Assembly (NCBI GenBank): GCA_902478645.1
Contig: CABSLV010000018.1
Location: forward strand, 1-43,470
DNA from: an uncultured Flavobacteriales bacterium
GTDB lineage: Bacteria > Bacteroidota > Bacteroidia > Flavobacteriales > UBA1820
Direction of reading: 5' to 3'
DNA length: 43,470 nt
A program made the translations under genes and the position numbers. Below are positions 41,198-43,470 of this stretch, in pieces (positions within the stretch are counted from its first letter, which is position 1; each line of letters opens with the position of its first letter). Below the pieces are notes generated by a model that saw nothing but the letters and a program-made list of their open reading frames with translations, was not told where the DNA came from and did not search any database.

Positions 41198-41705
41198 ATG
41201 CAGAACCGTATGTAGTTTTCTTATTGTAACCCTTATACCCAGTTGGCGTTCTATAAAATTAGTATATAATCGTTTCTTTACTGCTGTTTCAGGCAAGTAT
41301 AAGTACAAACATTCGTTTCCTACAGCAAACAATTATTCTCCAAAATCTGTCGCAAGCATTTTTTGCAACCTTTGCGCTGAAATCAGATCGTTTGTAAAAA
41401 CAAGATGACACATTGAGGCATCGTATCCTTTGCCAAATGGATTTTCGGCTATAGCAGTCGTCAGTTGTTTTATATCCTTACTATAACTAATAAATCGCAC
41501 CTATATTATCTAAAATGCTGTCATGAACTTTTGCACATATCTCTTCATCACTCCATTCCGATGTCAAAGCAATATTCCCGCTTTGCATATAGGCATTAAC
41601 ACCCTCAAAACCAAACTTCTACAACATGTTTGCCAAGACAGACATCGATGGTATTCGATTCTTTCCTTTCGGAGCAACGCCACGCAACAATACAACCTTT
41701 CTCAT
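41183..41705 (-). pseudogene. decayed DUF1697-family gene
   Basis: From ATG 41705 the frame reads MRKVVLLRGVAPKGKNRIPS, a typical DUF1697 start (LLRGIN.GKN.I). A TAG follows at codon 29 (41619-41621), then the frame continues with KFGFEGVNAYMQSGNIALTS, the family's YIQSGN motif, to a TAG at 41487-41489. Just before it, shifting the frame by one base restores RFISYSKDIKQLTTAIAENP and FGKGYDASMCHLVFTNDLIS. A TAA at 41333-41335 follows LATDFGE, and the same frame goes on with ECLYLYLPETAVKKRLYTNF and LGIRVTIRKLHTVLHLI to TGA 41183. The full length (about 174 codons) matches the family, so the gene was intact before two nonsense changes and one frameshift. Function of DUF1697 is unknown. Confidence 0.85.
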
Positions 41706-41881
41706 AACAATCCTTATCACAAAATTTCACCCCCAAGAGAAGATGCTATCCAAATTTCCTCAGTAGCTTGCAAGAAATGCTTCTTCATACCAAACCTCAA
41801 AACTTCTGATGACTTTTCCCGTCATCCATAAGCCTTTTAGCAAATAGAAACCGCTTAACAAATTCCTAAAAGTCATAAAAC

Positions 41882-41922
41882 ATCAGCGCGACAAACAAAT
41901 TCCCATTGTTTATCGCGCTGAT
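41882..41922. terminator. hairpin, probable terminator
   Basis: A 17-bp stem with one mismatch (41882-41898 with 41906-41922) and a 7-base loop; T-rich DNA lies on the minus-strand exit. The left arm shares GACAAACAAATT with the hairpin at 42080. Confidence 0.6.
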
Positions 41923-42079
41923 ATTTAATTAACAGTCTATTCAAAGAGCATCAATACTCTTCCTCGTTGAAGAAATTTATCCATGTTGATTATCAATATA
42001 TTACGCAATAATCAATGAATTTTGCGCAAACAAACCGCGCCGTTTGAGACGGTCTGAGGCGATGGGAGGAATGGGTGGA

Positions 42080-42100
42080 CAAACAAATTATTTTTGTTTG
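42080..42100. terminator. short AT-rich hairpin
   Basis: CAAACAAA pairs with TTTGTTTG (8 bp) around a 5-base loop, 38 bases after the stop of the membrane protein gene. Possible weak terminator. Confidence 0.4.
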
Positions 42101-42137
42101 AAATGCATCAGGAAACAACTTCAACCGATTCTTCTCA

Positions 42138-43010
42138 TTATTTTTCCAATTCTTCAAGCACAATTTTATGTTGTCCATGATGCAATTTCATATGTACTGA
42201 ATCCTTACCGCCTGTATTAATAGATGTCGACCTTTCTAAAGCTTCAGGTTTTATCTCATATAGTCTATATTGTTCTTTTAGCAACAGAAATTCTCTATAT
42301 ATCGAATCTTGCTTGTTAGATATTTTATTCATTGGAGTAATCAAATCATCTTTCTCTTTTATTTCTATTTTGGTGATTAAGAAAGCAGATACCCCTATTA
42401 AAACTAATACTACTATGCCTTCAAAAAAATGTTTTTCTATCCTTTCCCATATAGATCGTAAAAACGGACATCTACAACCTTTTCCCCTATAAAAAGTGCA
42501 ACTTTGTTTAATTCTTCTATACTGAGTTTTCCAAATTGGGTAAATATTAGACTCATTTACATGATTGATATAGTTATTAAAAAAGACATCAATTTCATAC
42601 TTCATCTGCTTGAGTCTAATCACATGTGCAGTTGACGGTCTATAGTTGGAACTTGAAAATTGATCATTAAAATCATCCCATTTAGTGATCTCACCATAAT
42701 AACCATCTATGACACTGATAAGCTCGGTTATTTGGAGATCTAGAAATTTTCGAATTCCTTTGTCTATACCAACTACATCAATATTCAAATGGTCATACCA
42801 ATTTACAACTTTTTTAAATGAACTCTTGCCGAAAGCAACCGTATGAAAGAACTTGTCAACACGAACTTTAACAGCTTTGACTTGCTCAATATAATAATCT
42901 TTCAGGACTCTAGTTCGTGCATCTCTTATTGAATAAAAATGAGTGACAAAAAAGCCGAATATTATTGATACAACAATCCCAATAATAGTAAGAATATCAG
43001 CTATTTCCAT
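42138..43010 (-). CDS. membrane protein of unknown function
   Basis: A 290-residue protein that I do not recognise. Two hydrophobic helices are visible: 5-23 (DILTIIGIVVSIIFGFFVT) and about 198-214 (GIVVLVLIGVSAFLITK). Between them lies a 170-residue, mostly helical and charged soluble region with a Cys-containing stretch CTFYRGKGCRCP (171-182) just before helix 2; after it is a charged tail (about 215-290). With both ends on one side, the loop would sit on the other side of the membrane. Its ATG lies 14 bases inside the upstream DUF4325 gene, so the two are translationally coupled. Base composition is far poorer in GC than the rest of the window. Confidence 0.8.
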   Translation of the reverse strand: MEIADILTIIGIVVSIIFGFFVTHFYSIRDARTRVLKDYYIEQVKAVKVRVDKFFHTVAFGKSSFKKVVNWYDHLNIDVVGIDKGIRKFLDLQITELISVIDGYYGEITKWDDFNDQFSSSNYRPSTAHVIRLKQMKYEIDVFFNNYINHVNESNIYPIWKTQYRRIKQSCTFYRGKGCRCPFLRSIWERIEKHFFEGIVVLVLIGVSAFLITKIEIKEKDDLITPMNKISNKQDSIYREFLLLKEQYRLYEIKPEALERSTSINTGGKDSVHMKLHHGQHKIVLEELEK

Positions 43011-43434
43011 ACAATGTTCTACGATCTAATTCACCATTCTCATTAATATAATAAATCTCATTATTTTCTATAGATGAGTGAACTACATCTTCCTTATTTT
43101 TTCTTCTTTCTTCCCATTGAGGATATGTTTCTTCTTTTACTTGTGCGACTCTTCTTTTGTACATATGTGTATCAAAATCAAGGTATTTTTCTACGATTTC
43201 CAAAGTAAAATCAAATACCAACTCCCCTATGGCTTCATCTAGAAAAGAAGATGGATAACCTGACACTCCATCTAATTCTAGCACTAACTGTTTATTATCC
43301 TTATACGCCTGCGCAAATGCTTCATTTAATATCTGTAGATAAAATGCCTCACCAGAAGTTGACTCACCAACCTTATCTTGTCTAATATATCGTGGTCCCG
43401 GGTTCTCTGTGAAATCCAAAACCTTAATTTTAAC
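42997..43434 (-). CDS. STAS-like DUF4325 domain protein, 5' end missing at the contig edge
   Basis: 145 genomic residues remain. The DUF4325 STAS-like domain is clear: VLDFTENPGPRYI (5-17), GESTSGEAF (23-31), VLELDGVSGYPSSFLDEAIG (51-70), which matches the family's D-G-V and SSFLDEA core. A charged C-terminal arm follows (VAQVKEETYPQWEERRKNKE). The true start lies beyond the contig: the apparent first residues MCIRDR come from the sequencing adapter at 43436-43468. STAS-fold proteins often act as phospho-switches with GHKL kinases, so a kinase or ATPase partner may lie just upstream (inference). It overlaps the membrane protein gene by 14 bases. Confidence 0.85.
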   Translation of the reverse strand, partial: VKIKVLDFTENPGPRYIRQDKVGESTSGEAFYLQILNEAFAQAYKDNKQLVLELDGVSGYPSSFLDEAIGELVFDFTLEIVEKYLDFDTHMYKRRVAQVKEETYPQWEERRKNKEDVVHSSIENNEIYYINENGELDRRTLYGNS

Positions 43435-43435
43435 C

Positions 43436-43468
43436 CTGTCTCTTATACACATCTGACGCTGCCGACGA
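43436..43468 (-). other. Nextera transposase adapter left at the contig end
   Basis: The plus strand reads CTGTCTCTTATACACATCT (19-base Tn5 mosaic end, 43436-43454) followed by GACGCTGCCGACGA, the reverse complement of the Illumina Nextera read-1 adapter. The last two bases (43469-43470) would be index sequence. This DNA is not from the organism. Confidence 0.98.
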
Positions 43469-43470
43469 AG

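Larger units (their letters stand above)
41706..42137. other. AT-rich intergenic region with two hairpins
   Basis: These 432 bases hold the hairpins at 41882-41922 and 42080-42100 and otherwise no supported gene. Open frames here are short and low in recognisable content. Confidence 0.6.

Noticed and set aside
41523..41831. 102-codon open frame on the plus strand
   Set aside because: It is antisense to the DUF1697 remnant, whose family motifs are clear on the minus strand.
41993..42178. 61-codon open frame on the minus strand
   Set aside because: It begins inside the 3' end of the membrane protein gene and runs through the hairpin region; composition does not look coding.
1..43435. CRISPR arrays, tRNA, rRNA or intact insertion sequences
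   Set aside because: No regularly spaced repeats, cloverleaf-like segments, rRNA stretches or transposase motifs were seen on reading both strands.
43435..43452. ATG start of the last gene (MCIRDR)
   Set aside because: The start and first codons are encoded by the Nextera adapter, not by the genome.

Overview
The window reads as a chromosomal contig from a Bacteroidota bacterium, most likely Bacteroidales. Supporting signs are ten intergenic -7 boxes that fit the Bacteroidota consensus TAnnTTTG, BF3164-type and PCMD-type surface proteins, a SecA and a RecQ that lack the usual zinc cysteines, and an alanine racemase that keeps part of a MurF-Alr fusion. The high GC content (36 of 60 bases in 29401-29460) and gene content would suit Alistipes/Rikenellaceae; that placement is inference.

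Layout, 1-41 kb (compact, GC-rich, mostly housekeeping). recQ and a PduO-type cobalamin adenosyltransferase run rightward to a 32-bp perfect hairpin. Facing them are three tandem, mosaic copies of a six-bladed-propeller lipoprotein, then a purine permease, a DEDDh exonuclease, formate-THF ligase (fhs), a HIT protein and greA. After a small membrane protein come an SDR oxidoreductase, a PCMD-domain protein, gyrB, a THUMP RNA methyltransferase, a DUF2807 protein, UDP-glucose dehydrogenase, bacterioferritin and a LolD/MacB-like ATPase. A ROK kinase - MFS transporter - SIS protein operon looks like a sugar uptake and activation unit. The rightward alr - U32 pair is followed by an OmpA-like lipoprotein and a TPR protein, then nadE, cdd, a YgbA-like protein and secA.

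36.4-40.9 kb is a leftward four-gene block: a MarR regulator, a TolC-like channel, an EmrA/HlyD-like adaptor and an EmrB-like 14-helix exporter. One identical 14-base motif with a palindromic core lies in the marR promoter region and again just upstream of tolC, so MarR probably controls itself and the tripartite pump.

41.0-43.47 kb differs from the rest. GC falls sharply (16 of 60 bases in 42301-42360). It holds a decayed DUF1697 gene with two stops and a frameshift, two hairpins, a two-helix membrane protein of unknown function, and an overlapping 5'-truncated STAS-like DUF4325 gene. The contig then ends in 33 bases of Nextera adapter, which is not genomic and creates a false MCIRDR N-terminus. 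This AT-rich end is the accessory region, and its remaining genes lie beyond the contig end.

No tRNA, rRNA, CRISPR array or intact insertion sequence was seen.
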